Shown here: positions 23,509 to 33,846 of the stretch, one piece after another
How the letters are laid out: each line of letters starts with the position of its first letter
Position numbering within the stretch: the stretch's first letter is position 1
Source of the DNA: an uncultured Prevotella sp.
Lineage (GTDB): Bacteria; Bacteroidota; Bacteroidia; Bacteroidales; Bacteroidaceae
Assembly: GCA_946402275.1 (NCBI GenBank)
Contig: CAMIVY010000019.1
Coordinates: 1-62,161, forward strand
Direction of reading: 5' to 3'
DNA: 62,161 bases
Notes under the pieces: generated by a model
Database searches by the model: none
The model's input: only the letters and a program-made list of their open reading frames with translations
What the model was told of the DNA's origin: nothing
Program-made: the position numbers and the translations under genes

Positions 23509-25692
23509 ATGACAGCAAAGAAACAGAATCTCTCGGAAGCATTAAAAAAGTATTTCGGCTTTGATAAGTTCAAAGGCGATCAGCAGGCTATCATTCAGAA
23601 TGTCCTCGATGGTAGAGACACGTTTGTATTAATGCCTACTGGTGGTGGGAAATCATTATGTTATCAGTTGCCATCGTTGCTGATGGAAGGCACGGCAATA
23701 GTTATTTCACCATTGATTGCCTTGATGAAGAATCAGGTGGACATCATCAGTTCCATGAGTGATGAGGGAACGGCTCATTACCTGAACTCTTCACTTAACA
23801 AGGCTGCTATAGATCAGGTAAAGGCTGATATCTTGTCTGGGCGAACCAAACTGTTGTATGTCGCCCCGGAATCGTTGACGAAAGAAGATAACGTAGAATT
23901 TCTGAAACAGGCCAAGATTTCATTCTATGCTGTTGATGAGGCGCATTGTATTTCTGAGTGGGGACATGACTTCCGTCCGGAGTACCGTCGTATCCGTCCG
24001 ATTATCAATGAGATTGGAAACGCTCCAGTTATTGCGCTGACGGCAACGGCAACGGATAAAGTACGCACGGACATCAAGAAAAACCTTGGGATCTTAGATG
24101 CTGATGAATTCAAGAGCTCGTTCAATCGCCCTAATCTGTATTACGAAGTACGCCCAAAGACCAAGGAGGTTGACAAAGACATCATTAAGTTCATAAAACA
24201 ACATCCGGGTAAGAGTGGTATCATCTATTGCCTCTCTCGAAAGAAGGTGGAAGAACTGGCAGAGATTCTAAGGGCCAATGACATCAGGGCAGCAGCCTAT
24301 CATGCGGGTCTGGAGTCAGCCCTCCGTTCTCAGACACAGGATGATTTTTTGATGGAGCGTATTGAGGTTATTGTGGCTACGATAGCCTTTGGCATGGGAA
24401 TTGATAAGCCTGACGTACGGTTTGTCATCCATTATGACATACCGAAATCACTGGAAGGTTACTATCAGGAGACAGGACGTGCTGGTCGTGACGGTGGAGA
24501 AGGCATGTGCATCACTTTCTATGCCCAGAAAGACTTGCAGAAGTTAGATAAGTTTATGGAAGGAAAGCCTGTGGCAGAACAAGACATTGGCCGCCAGCTA
24601 TTGGCCGAGACTGCCGCTTATGCTGAAACTTCCGTATGCCGACGAAAGATGCTGCTTCATTATTTTGGCGAGGAATATCATGAGGAAAACTGCCATAATT
24701 GCGACAACTGTCTTCATCCCAAGAAGAAGATTGAGGCCCATGAGCAGTTGTGCATAGTCTTGAGTGCGATACAGGCCTTAAAGGAAAATTTCCGCTCTGA
24801 TTACGTTGTAGATTTTGTTGCAGGGCGTGAAACAGAAGAGATCCTGGCCCATAAGCATCAAAACCATGAACTTTTTGGTGCTGGTGAGGACTTTGAGGAA
24901 AAACATTGGAATCCAGTCATACGACAAGCATTGATAGCAGGCTATCTGAAAAAAGACGTAGAGAACTATGGTTTGCTGAAACTGACCGCATTAGGAAAGA
25001 AGTTCATGAAGAAACCTACGTCGTTTATGATTGTGGAGGACAATGAATTTGCAGAGGATTACGAGGCTTCTGGCGAGCATGAAGGTGTTACCAGCGCTCT
25101 TGACCCGACACTGAATGCCATGTTGAGAGATCTTCGTAAAAAGGTCAGCAGACAGCTGGAGCGTCCTCCTTATGTTATCTTCCAAGATGTATCCCTTGAG
25201 CAGATGGCAACGGATTATCCTGTGACACTTGAGGAGTTGAAGAATATCCAAGGGGTCGGCGAGGGTAAAATCAGACAACCTTATGCCAAGGAGTTCGTGG
25301 ATTTAATTAAACGCTATTGTGAAGAAAACGATATTGTTCGACAGTCAGACCTCCGTGTACGTACTGTTGCCAAGAAATCCATACTAAAAGTAAAGATTAT
25401 CCAGGCAATCGACCGACAGGTAGCCCTTGATGATATTGCAACGGCTCAAGGATTGGAATTTGAGGATCTGCTCAGTGAAGTAGAGGCTATTGTATATAGC
25501 GGCACAAAACTGAATATAGACTATTTCCTGGATGAGGTGATGGATGAGGATCATATCGATGATATCTATGATTATTTTGCTGAAAGTGAGACTGATTCAC
25601 TGGAAGCAGCCATAGATGAATTGGGAGGAGAATGTTCTGAGGATGAGATTCGCCTAGTGCGTATTAAGTTTATCTCGGAAATGGCTAATTAA
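23509..25692 (+). CDS. recQ: ATP-dependent DNA helicase RecQ
   Basis: A 727-residue 3'-5' helicase. Motif I is MPTGGGKSLCYQLP, motif II AVDEAHC, motif IV-VI region includes ATIAFGMGIDKPDVR and QETGRAGRDG, and zinc-binding Cys pairs are in CHNCDNC. A winged helix and an HRDC-like segment (QGVGEGKIRQPYAKEFVDLI) follow, then an acidic C-terminal extension seen in other Bacteroidetes RecQ. I use ATG 23509; a GTG at 23491 is possible. It lies 24 bases after clpX and is probably cotranscribed. Confidence 0.93.
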   Translation: MTAKKQNLSEALKKYFGFDKFKGDQQAIIQNVLDGRDTFVLMPTGGGKSLCYQLPSLLMEGTAIVISPLIALMKNQVDIISSMSDEGTAHYLNSSLNKAAIDQVKADILSGRTKLLYVAPESLTKEDNVEFLKQAKISFYAVDEAHCISEWGHDFRPEYRRIRPIINEIGNAPVIALTATATDKVRTDIKKNLGILDADEFKSSFNRPNLYYEVRPKTKEVDKDIIKFIKQHPGKSGIIYCLSRKKVEELAEILRANDIRAAAYHAGLESALRSQTQDDFLMERIEVIVATIAFGMGIDKPDVRFVIHYDIPKSLEGYYQETGRAGRDGGEGMCITFYAQKDLQKLDKFMEGKPVAEQDIGRQLLAETAAYAETSVCRRKMLLHYFGEEYHEENCHNCDNCLHPKKKIEAHEQLCIVLSAIQALKENFRSDYVVDFVAGRETEEILAHKHQNHELFGAGEDFEEKHWNPVIRQALIAGYLKKDVENYGLLKLTALGKKFMKKPTSFMIVEDNEFAEDYEASGEHEGVTSALDPTLNAMLRDLRKKVSRQLERPPYVIFQDVSLEQMATDYPVTLEELKNIQGVGEGKIRQPYAKEFVDLIKRYCEENDIVRQSDLRVRTVAKKSILKVKIIQAIDRQVALDDIATAQGLEFEDLLSEVEAIVYSGTKLNIDYFLDEVMDEDHIDDIYDYFAESETDSLEAAIDELGGECSEDEIRLVRIKFISEMAN

Positions 25693-25702
25693 ATGAAAAG
25701 CG

Positions 25703-25785
25703 AAAAGTGAAAAATTTGCTGTCGCAATAGTCACTGTAAGTGAAGAGTGGTTAAAAAAGAGGGTGGCAGCAAATTTTTCACTTTT
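25703..25785 (+). repeat. 19-bp perfect inverted repeat between recQ and guaB
   Basis: AAAAGTGAAAAATTTGCTG (25703-25721) and its exact reverse complement (25767-25785) flank a 45-base loop. The arm sequence also follows the yceD stop (11.7 kb) and nearly follows the barrel gene at 40.68 kb. Confidence 0.75.
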
Positions 25786-25813
25786 CACTTTTCACTTTTC
25801 TCTCTTTTTTTTG

Positions 25814-25821
25814 TACCTTTG
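25814..25821 (+). promoter_or_regulatory. -7 promoter box of guaB
   Basis: TTTGTACCTTTGCACGC; ATG 25851 is 29 bases downstream. Confidence 0.8.
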
Positions 25822-25838
25822 CACGCAATAAAATTTAA

Positions 25839-27332
<1,494 letters not shown>

Positions 27333-27336
27333 TCGA

Positions 27337-28773
27337 ATGAAGAAAACCATCCTAATTCTCTTTCTTGCTCTTATACCATATATTTCGATATGGTCGCAGC
27401 CTAAGAGTGATCCCATCGTGATGACCGTGGCAGGTGTTCCTGTTCCCCGTTCTGAGTTTGAATATTCTTACAACAAGAATAATACAGATGGTGTCATTGA
27501 CAAGAAAACAGTGGAGGAGTATGTTGACCTTTTTGTGAATTACAAGCTGAAGGTACAGGCTGCCCTGGAAGCCCATATAGATACTACGCAGGCCTTTCTA
27601 AAAGAGTTCTCCCAGTATCGCGACCAGCAGGTTCGTCCTACATATGTCAGTGATGACGATATGTTGGCAGAGGCACATAAGGTGTACGACCAGACAAAGG
27701 AGCGCATCGGTTCTCGTGGACTGATCCTTCCTGCTCATATTTTGATGCTGATTCCTCAGAAAGCCACGCGTCAACAGCAAGATGAGGCCAAACGTAGAAT
27801 AGATTCTGTTTATAAGGCTTTGCAGGATGGGGCAGATTTTGAGAAACTGGCCCGTGAGGTGTCGCAAGATCCCGGGTCTGCCAGAAATGGTGGCGTAGTG
27901 GGGTGGTGCAGCCAAAATCAATTGGTGAAGGAATTTGAAGACGCCGCTTTCGCTTTAAATCCAGGCGAGATGAGTCGTCCCGTTCTTTCTCCCTTCGGTT
28001 GGCATATTATCTTCATGAAAGAGCGTAAGCAATTAGAACCTTTTGACTTTCACAAGGAGAATATCCTGAAGTTCCTGGAACAGCGCGATGTTCGCAATAG
28101 CATCACAGAGCGGAAGCTTGATGCGATGGTGAAGGCTTCAAATGGTCAACTGACCAAAGAGCAAATCTTAGAACAGCGTGCAGACTCTATGGCTGCTTCG
28201 GATACAAATATTCGCTATCTTATCAAGGAGTATCATGATGGATTACTGCTTTATGAAATCAGCAATCGCCTGATATGGGACAAGGCAGCTAAGGATGAAC
28301 AGTCGTTGGAGCGCTATTTCAAGAAGAATAAGAAAAAATACCAATGGGATGAGCCTCGATTCAAGGGAATGGCTTATCATGTGAAAGAGCAGGCTGATGT
28401 GAAGGCAGTAGCTAAATGTGTCAAGAAACTGAAGTTTGATGACTGGAACGAGGCGCTTCGTACTACCTTCAATAGCGATTCTGTATTGCGTATCCGTGTA
28501 GAGAAAGGACTTTTCAAGAAAGGTGACAATGCACTTGTTGACCGTGAAGTCTTTAAAGTCAAAGATGCTAAGGTGGATAGTGTTAAGGGTTATCCCATTG
28601 ATGCCACCTATGGCAAACTGCTTAAGAAGCCGGAAGACTATACTGATGTGCGTGCTCTCGTGGTGGCTGATTTGCAGGACGAGTTGGAGCGTATCTGGGT
28701 AGAGGACCTCCGCAATCGCTATTCAGTGGTTGTAAATCAAGAAATATTAAAGACCGTAAACAAGCATGAGTAG
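27337..28773 (+). CDS. Periplasmic peptidyl-prolyl isomerase / SurA-like chaperone (first of pair)
   Basis: A 478-residue protein with signal peptide ending SIWSQ. A helical SurA-N-like part is followed by a parvulin domain: LILPAHILMLIP, DFEKLAREVSQDPGSARNGGVVGWCS and SPFGWHIIFMKER are the standard rotamase motifs. It probably assists outer-membrane protein folding. The start at ATG 27337 follows guaB closely. It overlaps the next SurA-like gene by eight bases. Confidence 0.88.
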   Translation: MKKTILILFLALIPYISIWSQPKSDPIVMTVAGVPVPRSEFEYSYNKNNTDGVIDKKTVEEYVDLFVNYKLKVQAALEAHIDTTQAFLKEFSQYRDQQVRPTYVSDDDMLAEAHKVYDQTKERIGSRGLILPAHILMLIPQKATRQQQDEAKRRIDSVYKALQDGADFEKLAREVSQDPGSARNGGVVGWCSQNQLVKEFEDAAFALNPGEMSRPVLSPFGWHIIFMKERKQLEPFDFHKENILKFLEQRDVRNSITERKLDAMVKASNGQLTKEQILEQRADSMAASDTNIRYLIKEYHDGLLLYEISNRLIWDKAAKDEQSLERYFKKNKKKYQWDEPRFKGMAYHVKEQADVKAVAKCVKKLKFDDWNEALRTTFNSDSVLRIRVEKGLFKKGDNALVDREVFKVKDAKVDSVKGYPIDATYGKLLKKPEDYTDVRALVVADLQDELERIWVEDLRNRYSVVVNQEILKTVNKHE

Positions 28774-30154
28774 AAAATTTGTCGTATTACTAGTTATACT
28801 AGCATCTGTCATATCATCAGTTAAAGCCCAAAAGGCGGATAGTATAGCCACGTCTGCTCCTACGGGAACCACGGTTGACGAGGTTATCTGGGTTGTTGGC
28901 GATGAGGCTATCTTGTTGTCTGACGTTGAGGCAATGCGTATTCAAGGACAACAGGAAGGCCTGCGCTGGCATGGTAACCCCGACTGTTCTATTCCTGAGC
29001 AAATAGCAGTTCAGAAGTTGTATCTGAATCAAGCCATTATTGATAGTGTGGAGGTTACGGAATCAGAAATCTCCCAAGGTGTGGAGCAATATCTGGAGAA
29101 TATGATTTCAATGATTGGCTCTCGTGAAAAATTAGAGGAATATCATAAGAAGTCTATTTCTCAGATCCGTGCTGACTTACGTGAATCATATCGTGAGCGT
29201 CAAATGGTTCAGGGTATGCAGCAGAAGCTGACTAGGGATATTACGGTATCTCCTGCCGAGGTGCGTCGCTATTTCAAGGATATGCCCCAAGACAGCCTTC
29301 CTTTTGTTCCGACGGAAGTGGAGGTGCAGATTATTACACAGCAGCCAAGGATAGAACAGGAAGAAATCAATCGTGTCAAAGAGGAGTTGCGTGACTATAC
29401 GGAGCGTATCAATAAAGGGGAATCCTCTTTCCAGACATTGGCACGTCTGTATTCCGAAGATCCAGGTACGGCACGCCGTGGCGGAGAACTGGACTATACG
29501 GGTCGTGGTATGTTAGACCCCGCTTTCGCCAATGTAGCCTTTGGCTTGACTGATCCTAAACGAGTTTCAAAGATTGTGGAGTCAGAGTTCGGCTTCCATA
29601 TTATCCAGCTTATTGACAAGCGTGGTGAGAAGATTAAGGTACGCCATATCTTGCGTAAACCTGTTGTCAGCGAGGAGTCTATTAGCAAGGCCCTTGCCCG
29701 TTTGGACTCTATCCGAACGGATATCGTAGATGGAAAGTTCTCTTTTGAAGCCGGTGCCTCTGTTATCTCAGATGATAAAGACACCCGTAATAATCATGGC
29801 TTGATGGCCAATGTCACACAGGAAGGTCGTACTTCTCGTTTTAAAATGGCAGACCTGCCTAGCGAGGTGGCAAGGGCAGTTGATACACTATCTGTTGGTA
29901 GTGTCTCCAAGCCTTTCACCATGATTAATGAGCGTGGCAAGACGGTATGTGCCATTGCAAGGTTAAAGAGTCGTACGGAAGGTCATAAGGCGACGATTAC
30001 CGAGGACTTCCAAGTGTTAAAGAATCTGGTTTTGAATAAACGTCGTAATCAGGTGTTGCATGATTGGGTTGTTAAACGCATCAAGTCAACCTATGTGCGT
30101 ATCAACGACCGCTATCGCGATTGTGATTTTGAATACGAGGGTTGGGTGAGATAG
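28766..30154 (+). CDS. surA: SurA-like periplasmic chaperone / PPIase (second of pair)
   Basis: A 462-residue protein with signal peptide ending VKAQ. VDEVIWVVGDEAILLSDVEA is the SurA N-domain start. Two parvulin-like segments follow: the first with LARLYSEDPGTARRGGELDY and SEFGFHIIQLIDKRGEKIKVRHIL, the second shorter and more diverged. It precedes an OstA-like gene, consistent with an outer-membrane assembly run. A four-unit 11-bp tandem repeat follows the stop. Confidence 0.88.
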   Translation: MSRKFVVLLVILASVISSVKAQKADSIATSAPTGTTVDEVIWVVGDEAILLSDVEAMRIQGQQEGLRWHGNPDCSIPEQIAVQKLYLNQAIIDSVEVTESEISQGVEQYLENMISMIGSREKLEEYHKKSISQIRADLRESYRERQMVQGMQQKLTRDITVSPAEVRRYFKDMPQDSLPFVPTEVEVQIITQQPRIEQEEINRVKEELRDYTERINKGESSFQTLARLYSEDPGTARRGGELDYTGRGMLDPAFANVAFGLTDPKRVSKIVESEFGFHIIQLIDKRGEKIKVRHILRKPVVSEESISKALARLDSIRTDIVDGKFSFEAGASVISDDKDTRNNHGLMANVTQEGRTSRFKMADLPSEVARAVDTLSVGSVSKPFTMINERGKTVCAIARLKSRTEGHKATITEDFQVLKNLVLNKRRNQVLHDWVVKRIKSTYVRINDRYRDCDFEYEGWVR

Positions 30155-30160
30155 ATGGAA

Positions 30161-30204
30161 GACAGTGGTAAGACAGTAGTAAGATAGTGATAAGATAGTA
30201 GTAA
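30161..30204 (+). repeat. Four tandem 11-bp repeats before the OstA-like gene
   Basis: GACAGTGGTAA, GACAGTAGTAA, GATAGTGATAA, GATAGTAGTAA in direct succession, ending three bases before the GTG start. Period 11 is one DNA turn, and the units place stop triplets in the reading frames. Confidence 0.9.
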
Positions 30205-30207
30205 GAG

Positions 30208-31851
30208 GTGAAAAGGCTCCTGTCGATAGTCATTGCTTTCGTGGTGTTGGCTTTTGCATTTGCTGCTCAGCCAGCCAAGAAACGTGCTCCTCGAAAGAAG
30301 GTTGAGGATAAGAGAGTGTATCTTGTCCATTCCGACAATCTTCACTACGACCAGTATCGTAATGGAGATGCGCAGGTCCTTCATGGCAATGTGCATTTCC
30401 GGCATCAGGGAGCTGACCTGTATTGTGACAGTGCTCATTTCTATGAGACCTCCAATTCGTTTGAGGCCTTTGGGCATGTAAAGATGATTCAGGGCGATAC
30501 GCTCCGTCTTACTAGCGACTATGCTTATTACGATGGTAACGACCAATTAGCTCAAGCCAGGTATAATGTTATCCTCAAGCATCGCAAGTCAACGCTTTAT
30601 ACCGATTCGCTGGATTACGACAGGATGTACAGTTTCGGAAATTTCTTTGAAGGCGGAAAGCTGGTGGACGGCTCGTCTGTGCTGACTTCCGACTGGGGAG
30701 AGTATCATACAGACACCAAGATGGCGATGTTCTATTATGATGTCCGTCTGAAAGACAAGAAAATGTATCTTACCACGGACTCTCTCTATTATGACACGCA
30801 GACATCTCGTGCCCATATTGTAGGGCCCTCAAATATCATATCTGGTAATAGCCATATTTATAGTGAGGATGGCTATTATAATACGAAAACGAAACAGTCG
30901 GAACTCTTCGGACGTTCTGTCATCCGGGACGGAGGGAAGACCTTGATAGGCGATAGTGTCTATCATAATGCCACTGACGGCACCAATTATGCCTATTGGA
31001 ATGTTATCTACAATGATTCTGTCAACAAGAATATGCTGACGGGAGACTATTGCGAGTATAATGATTCTATAGGTTATGCTATGTCCACGAAAAAAGCAGT
31101 AGCCATTGATTATTCACAGCGTGACTCATTATATATGCATGCTGACACTTTTAAGATTTTTACTTTCAATATCCGGACGGACTCTGTTTATCGTAAGATT
31201 CATGCATATAATAAGGTTAGAGCCTTTAGGCGTGATTTGCAAGCTGTATGTGACTCGCTGGTTTACAATTCAAAGGACTCCTGTATGACCATGTACAAGG
31301 ATCCTATAGTGTGGAACATGAACCAACAGCTGTTCGGAGAGGAGATTAGGGTCTATATGAAAGACTCGACTATTGATCATGCTCATGTCATCAATCAGGC
31401 TTTCTCTGCAGAGCAGATGGCTGACTCCGTCCACTTCAATCAGGTATCGTCCAAGGATATGAAGGCTTTTTTCATCAAAGGAGAGATACGTGAAACCCAG
31501 GCTATTGATAATGTCTTAATAGTGTATTATCCCGTAGATGATTCGGACAGTACCCTTATTGGCTTGAATTATACAGAGACTCCGCTTATGAAGATGTTTC
31601 TGGAGAATCGTAAGATGAAGAAAATATGGATGCAGAAGCCAACGGGTGTGTTATATCCCATGTCCCAGATTCCTCCAGACAAGTATTTCCTTCCCAAATA
31701 TGCATGGTTTGACTATGTGCGCCCTCTCAACAAGGATGATATCTTTAACTGGCGTCCAAAGAAGGCGGGTTCTGAACTGAAGGAACAGAAGCGCAGAGAG
31801 TTACCTAAACGTACAGGCAATGACAGACGTAATCCAGCTACTTCCCGATAG
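30208..31851 (+). CDS. OstA-like outer-membrane/periplasmic LPS assembly protein
   Basis: A 547-residue protein starting at GTG, with signal peptide ending AFAAQP and a basic linker (KKRAPRKKVEDKR). The body repeats the OstA/LptA beta-jellyroll pattern many times: NGDAQVLHGNVHFRHQGADL, GDTLRLTSDYAYYDGNDQLA and MYLTTDSLYYDTQTSRAHI. It is longer than LptA and lacks the LptD barrel, as usual for Bacteroidetes OstA-like proteins thought to bridge LPS transport. The last 32 bases overlap mutL in another frame. Confidence 0.82.
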   Translation: MKRLLSIVIAFVVLAFAFAAQPAKKRAPRKKVEDKRVYLVHSDNLHYDQYRNGDAQVLHGNVHFRHQGADLYCDSAHFYETSNSFEAFGHVKMIQGDTLRLTSDYAYYDGNDQLAQARYNVILKHRKSTLYTDSLDYDRMYSFGNFFEGGKLVDGSSVLTSDWGEYHTDTKMAMFYYDVRLKDKKMYLTTDSLYYDTQTSRAHIVGPSNIISGNSHIYSEDGYYNTKTKQSELFGRSVIRDGGKTLIGDSVYHNATDGTNYAYWNVIYNDSVNKNMLTGDYCEYNDSIGYAMSTKKAVAIDYSQRDSLYMHADTFKIFTFNIRTDSVYRKIHAYNKVRAFRRDLQAVCDSLVYNSKDSCMTMYKDPIVWNMNQQLFGEEIRVYMKDSTIDHAHVINQAFSAEQMADSVHFNQVSSKDMKAFFIKGEIRETQAIDNVLIVYYPVDDSDSTLIGLNYTETPLMKMFLENRKMKKIWMQKPTGVLYPMSQIPPDKYFLPKYAWFDYVRPLNKDDIFNWRPKKAGSELKEQKRRELPKRTGNDRRNPATSR

Positions 31852-33649
31852 TGTTGCCAACCAGATTGCTGCTGGTGAGGTTATTCAGCGTCCGGCTTCT
31901 GTTATCAAGGAGTTGGTGGAGAATGCTGTGGATGCTGGGGCTACAACCATCAATGTGTTGGTGGTTGATGCTGGTCGTACCTCTATTCAGGTGATTGACG
32001 ATGGTTGTGGAATGTCGGAAACAGATGCCCGCTTGGCTTTTGAGCGCCATGCGACATCAAAAATCCGCCAGGCGTCAGACCTCTTCTCGTTGCAGACAAT
32101 GGGTTTCCGTGGTGAGGCTCTCCCTTCAATAGCTGCTGTTTCTCAAGTGGAGTTACGTACCCGTAGGGCTGCTGACGAGGTGGGCACCTGCCTGCAACTT
32201 TCCGGCTCGCGAGTGGAAAGTCAGGAGCCTTGTTCCTGTGCTGTAGGCAGTCGGTTCACGGTTAGTAATATATTCTTTAATGTTCCAGCACGTCGTAAGT
32301 TCTTGAAGAGCAATGCTACAGAACTGAACAATATCCTGACGGCTTTTGAGCGGATAGTACTGGTTTATCCTGCTATCAACTTTACGCTGCATAGTAACGG
32401 GCAGGAACTCATGAACCTTCGTAGTGGCTCCTTGCGTCAGCGTATTATAGATGTCTATGGTCGTCGCTATGGGCAGGATCTGTTGCCAGTCAATGTGGAA
32501 ACGGCTATGTGTAAGATTACAGGTTTTACGGGGAAGCCGGAATCGGCCCGTAAGAAAGGGTCTCACGAATATTTCTTCGTGAATGGTCGATTTATGAAGC
32601 ATGCCTATTTCCATAAAGCGGTGCAGCAAGCCTATGAACGATTAATTCAAATAGGTATGCACGTACCTTATTTTATATACTTTGATGTAAGCCCTGCTGA
32701 CATCGATGTGAATATCCATCCTACGAAAACAGAGATAAAGTTTGAGAACGAACAGGCAATCTGGCAAATTCTTGTTGCAGCAGTCAAGGATGCTATCGGG
32801 CAGTTCTGTGAGATTCCTCAGATTGATTTCGACACGGTGGGCAAACCGGATATTCCTGTGTTTAATGCTGCAACCTCTTCTAATATGCCGCCACCTGTCA
32901 GTCATGCCAATCCCCAGTATAACCCGTTCCGACAGAAACCCTCACAAGATTGGCAAAAACTCTATGAACATCTCCCCAAGGAACAACCAGAGGAGGTCCC
33001 TGGACTCTTTGATGGCGATACTACTCTTGATGTCAGCTCTGTTGCTCCAAGTAGCAATGCTTCCTTGGGTGCAGATCTTCCTATAGATATGGCTCCGACC
33101 CACTATCAATACAAAGGACGGTATATTATGACTGCCGTTAAGTCTGGATTGATGGTTATCGACCAGCATCGTGCCGATGTCAGGGTTCGCTATGAGCGTT
33201 ATCTCCGTCAGTTGGCTGACAATCCTGCTGATAGTCAGCGACTGCTTTTCCCCGAAGTGGTCGAACTGTCACCTGCCGAGGCTGTTTTGGTGGAAGACCT
33301 TTTGCCGGCTCTGACCAGCCTTGGCTTTGAACTCACACCTCTTGGACCTTCCAGTTATGCAGTCAATGGTATTCCTGCGGGCATTGAAGGCTTGCGGCCT
33401 GCTACGCTTTTGCAGGAATTGCTGGCTTCACCGTCGGTTCCTTTGCCTGCTAATGTCTCTGCTAATCAGAATCTGGCTCTCACCTTGGCGCGTCATGCAG
33501 CTATCCCCTATGGGCAACTGTTGTCTAACGACGAGATGGATGTGCTGGTTAATGACTTGTTTGCTTGTGAAAATGTCAATTACACTCCCGATGGAAAGAC
33601 GATATTAAACATACTTCCTCAGCAAGAATTAGAACATTTAATGGGGTAA
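31820..33649 (+). CDS. mutL: DNA mismatch repair protein MutL
   Basis: A 609-residue GHKL ATPase that links MutS to downstream repair. The N-terminal motifs are ELVENAVDAGAT, DDGCGM, ATSKI and TMGFRGEALPSI. The C-terminal dimerisation/endonuclease region has VIDQHRADVRVRYERYL, a variant of the usual DQHAxxE motif (the first Glu position reads Val), so nuclease activity is uncertain. It starts inside the OstA-like gene by a 32-base overlap and is the last gene of this run. Confidence 0.95.
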   Translation: MTDVIQLLPDSVANQIAAGEVIQRPASVIKELVENAVDAGATTINVLVVDAGRTSIQVIDDGCGMSETDARLAFERHATSKIRQASDLFSLQTMGFRGEALPSIAAVSQVELRTRRAADEVGTCLQLSGSRVESQEPCSCAVGSRFTVSNIFFNVPARRKFLKSNATELNNILTAFERIVLVYPAINFTLHSNGQELMNLRSGSLRQRIIDVYGRRYGQDLLPVNVETAMCKITGFTGKPESARKKGSHEYFFVNGRFMKHAYFHKAVQQAYERLIQIGMHVPYFIYFDVSPADIDVNIHPTKTEIKFENEQAIWQILVAAVKDAIGQFCEIPQIDFDTVGKPDIPVFNAATSSNMPPPVSHANPQYNPFRQKPSQDWQKLYEHLPKEQPEEVPGLFDGDTTLDVSSVAPSSNASLGADLPIDMAPTHYQYKGRYIMTAVKSGLMVIDQHRADVRVRYERYLRQLADNPADSQRLLFPEVVELSPAEAVLVEDLLPALTSLGFELTPLGPSSYAVNGIPAGIEGLRPATLLQELLASPSVPLPANVSANQNLALTLARHAAIPYGQLLSNDEMDVLVNDLFACENVNYTPDGKTILNILPQQELEHLMG

Positions 33650-33705
33650 TTATGGGTGTAAAATCAAGAAATTTGCATTTTTTATTAAGAAAAAACAACT
33701 TTTTC

Positions 33706-33736
33706 TTGTTTAATTTGAAAAAAAATTCTAATTTTG
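33706..33736 (+). promoter_or_regulatory. Promoter of the surface lipoprotein-OmpA pair
   Basis: TTG (33706-33708) and TAATTTTG (33729-33736) are 20 bases apart. They are followed by a ~100-nt A/T-rich leader before ATG 33847, typical of abundant Bacteroidetes surface proteins. Confidence 0.6.
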
Positions 33737-33846
33737 TCGCGGTTTGTAGGCTTTAGGCTTATACTTTCCGTATGTTAATAGGTTTGAGAGAAGAAAAAAC
33801 AATAAAGAAACAATAAATTTTTAATATTAATTTAATTCTAAGTTCA

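Noticed and set aside
30112..30546. Minus-strand frame of 144 codons over the 11-bp repeats
   Set aside because: It is antisense to surA and the OstA-like gene, with no promoter or domain.
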